This document shows positions 63,277 through 64,000 of a DNA stretch of 64,000 bases, piece by piece (position 1 is the stretch's first letter; every line of letters begins with the position of its first letter). The translations under genes and the position numbers were made by a program. A model generated the notes under the pieces. The model worked only from the letters and a program-made list of their open reading frames with translations, made no database searches and had not been told where the DNA came from. The DNA is from CAYNWT01 sp964485095 (lineage in GTDB: Bacteria; Planctomycetota; Planctomycetia; Planctomycetales; Planctomycetaceae), in NCBI GenBank assembly GCA_964485095.1, contig CAZAIB010000001.1, positions 107,115 to 171,114 on the forward strand, written 5' to 3'.

Positions 63277-63362
63277 ATGTTCAGGCCGGAGGGATGAGGT
63301 TTGAGGCAGCAGGAGTTCCAATTTCCTACCGCCTACTGGCTCATACCTACCACCTGACGAAG

Positions 63363-63434
63363 TGACCCATGGGAGGATCGAACTCCCGTTACGAGGATGA
63401 GAACCTCGCGTCCTAACCACTAGACGAATGGGCC
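63363..63434 (-). tRNA. tRNA-Glu(CTC)
   Basis: Acceptor GGCCCAT/ATGGGTC, D-arm TCGTCTAGTGGTTAGGAC as in glutamate tRNAs, and anticodon stem CGAGG/CCTCG with loop TTCTCAT (CTC). Discriminator A. A normal 72-nt fold. Confidence 0.95.
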
Positions 63435-63535
63435 GAGGTTTCCTGGTCAAAGAGTTGGAAGGTCCAAGAGTGGAAGAGCGACAGCAACCCTTGAACTCTT
63501 TAGCTCTTCTACCCTTCAACTCTTCCACACCATCA

Positions 63536-63609
63536 TGACACCGGAGAGATTCGAACTCTCAACCTGCCGGGTTTAAGCCGGCTCCCTCTACCAGTTGGGG
63601 CACGATGTC
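63536..63609 (-). tRNA. tRNA-Leu(TAA), class I variable loop
   Basis: Acceptor GACATCG/CGGTGTC, anticodon stem GCCGG/CCGGC with loop CTTAAAC (TAA), variable loop AGGTT, T-arm GAGAG-TTCGAAT-CTCTC, discriminator A. The body is closely related to the Leu(CAG) gene at 63203. Confidence 0.88.
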
Positions 63610-63671
63610 GGTTTAGACTGCAGAGTTTTGCTCCTACCGCCTACTGCCTCACCCCGACCGCCTCAAAAAAA

Positions 63672-63750
63672 GCACCCCCGACCGGATTCGAACCGGCGAT
63701 CTCCAACGTGACAGGTTGGCGAGCACTCCTGACTGCTCTGCAAGGGCGTG
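63672..63750 (-). tRNA. tRNA-Asp(GTC)-like, irregular acceptor
   Basis: Anticodon stem CCAAC/GTTGG with loop CTGTCAC (GTC) and T-arm GCCGG-TTCGAAT-CCGGT are clear. The acceptor (CACGCCC against GGGGGTG) has a G-G clash and an extra base before it, and the D-arm is long. It may be partly decayed. Confidence 0.7.
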
Positions 63751-63777
63751 TTGTTTCTTCATTCTTCATTCAGTAGT

Positions 63778-63849
63778 AGCACTGGTGAGATTCGAACTCA
63801 CACTTTGCCGCGTTTGAAACGACTGCCTCTGCCATTGGGCTACAGTGCC
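63778..63849 (-). tRNA. tRNA-Leu(CAA), class I variable loop
   Basis: Acceptor GGCACTG/CAGTGCT, D-arm GCCC/AGGC, anticodon stem GTCGT/GCGGC with loop TTCAAAC (CAA), variable loop AAAGT, T-arm GTGAG-TTCGAAT-CTCAC, discriminator A. Every canonical position can be numbered; the anticodon reads UUG leucine. Confidence 0.9.
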
Positions 63850-63929
63850 GTGTAAGAAGGTGGAAGGTAGAAGGGGGAAGGCTGAAATCCTTGATTCCTC
63901 CTTCGGCCTTCTACCTTCTTCCTTCATAG

Positions 63930-64000
63930 TCACCCTGGAAGGACTCGAACCTTCGATCTCCTGTGTGTAAAACAGGCGCATTGGCCGCTTTGCTACAGGG
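63930..64000 (-). tRNA. tRNA-Val(TAC), 5' end beyond window
   Basis: Anticodon stem CCTGT/ACAGG with loop TTTACAC (TAC), T-arm GAAGG-TTCGAGT-CCTTC, acceptor 3' strand CAGGGTG and discriminator A. The first two acceptor bases lie outside the window. Confidence 0.92.

Overview
The window looks like chromosomal DNA of a planctomycete, probably of the Planctomycetales. The inference rests on gene content: a Tat-exported Gfo/Idh/MocA oxidoreductase, a secreted tyrosine/valine/threonine/proline-rich wall-type protein, zinc-ribbon plus single-membrane-helix proteins, secreted PQQ-propeller and HEAT/TPR proteins, a BamA-type outer-membrane assembly protein, orphan MoxR/magnesium-chelatase-like ATPases, and short operons with many strand switches. 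No species can be named from the sequence alone.

Layout. 1-11.6 kb: partial M49-like peptidase (-), GH18 glycosidase whose natural start seems frame-disrupted, YaiI, TPR protein, a fused alkyltransferase/endonuclease V, trpB, a secreted S1 protease, bioB and a secreted prolyl oligopeptidase (+). 11.6-19.1 kb: Uma2 nuclease plus DNA methyltransferase (-), a secreted metallopeptidase-like protein (+), then a minus-strand run of AAA ATPase, NTF2-like protein, KAS III-like enzyme and a Tat oxidoreductase. 19.5-25.2 kb: wall-type protein, ferredoxin, membrane protein, glnA, and an LRR/SMI1-like protein. 25.4-27.7 kb: a probable Fur-controlled operon (TPR protein, 52-residue zinc-ribbon protein, PepSY membrane protein). 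27.7-33.8 kb: a Wadjet/JetABC-type SMC operon with no visible jetD, interrupted between jetB and jetC by a REP-flanked Y1 transposase. 34-45 kb: thioesterase, GYF_2 protein, zinc-ribbon protein, GNAT, MoxR, PolB-type exonuclease, oxidoreductase, HEAT/TPR protein. 45-52.5 kb: cobalamin adenosyltransferase, double esterase, and an AdoMet decarboxylase/DUF4178/DUF350 operon ending near a DUF4291 gene. 52.5-61.5 kb: rnpB, conserved hypotheticals, BON-domain protein, iron alcohol dehydrogenase, PQQ propeller and BamA. 61.7-64 kb: a dense minus-strand tRNA array.

The most unusual items are: the JetABC operon lacking JetD with a transposase/REP unit inside it; a tRNA array in which four tRNAs with leucine anticodons (GAG, CAG, TAA, CAA) have short class I variable loops, mixed with shortened and decayed tRNAs and inverted spacer repeats; a roughly 70-nt element present four times, each time 0-6 nt after a stop codon, with a compensated hairpin; and the AdoMetDC/DUF4178/DUF350 operon. 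A second dispersed palindromic repeat (three copies) and other strong hairpins show that the intergenic DNA carries several repeat families.

All functional assignments come from reading motifs in translated sequence. No database or structure search was run.
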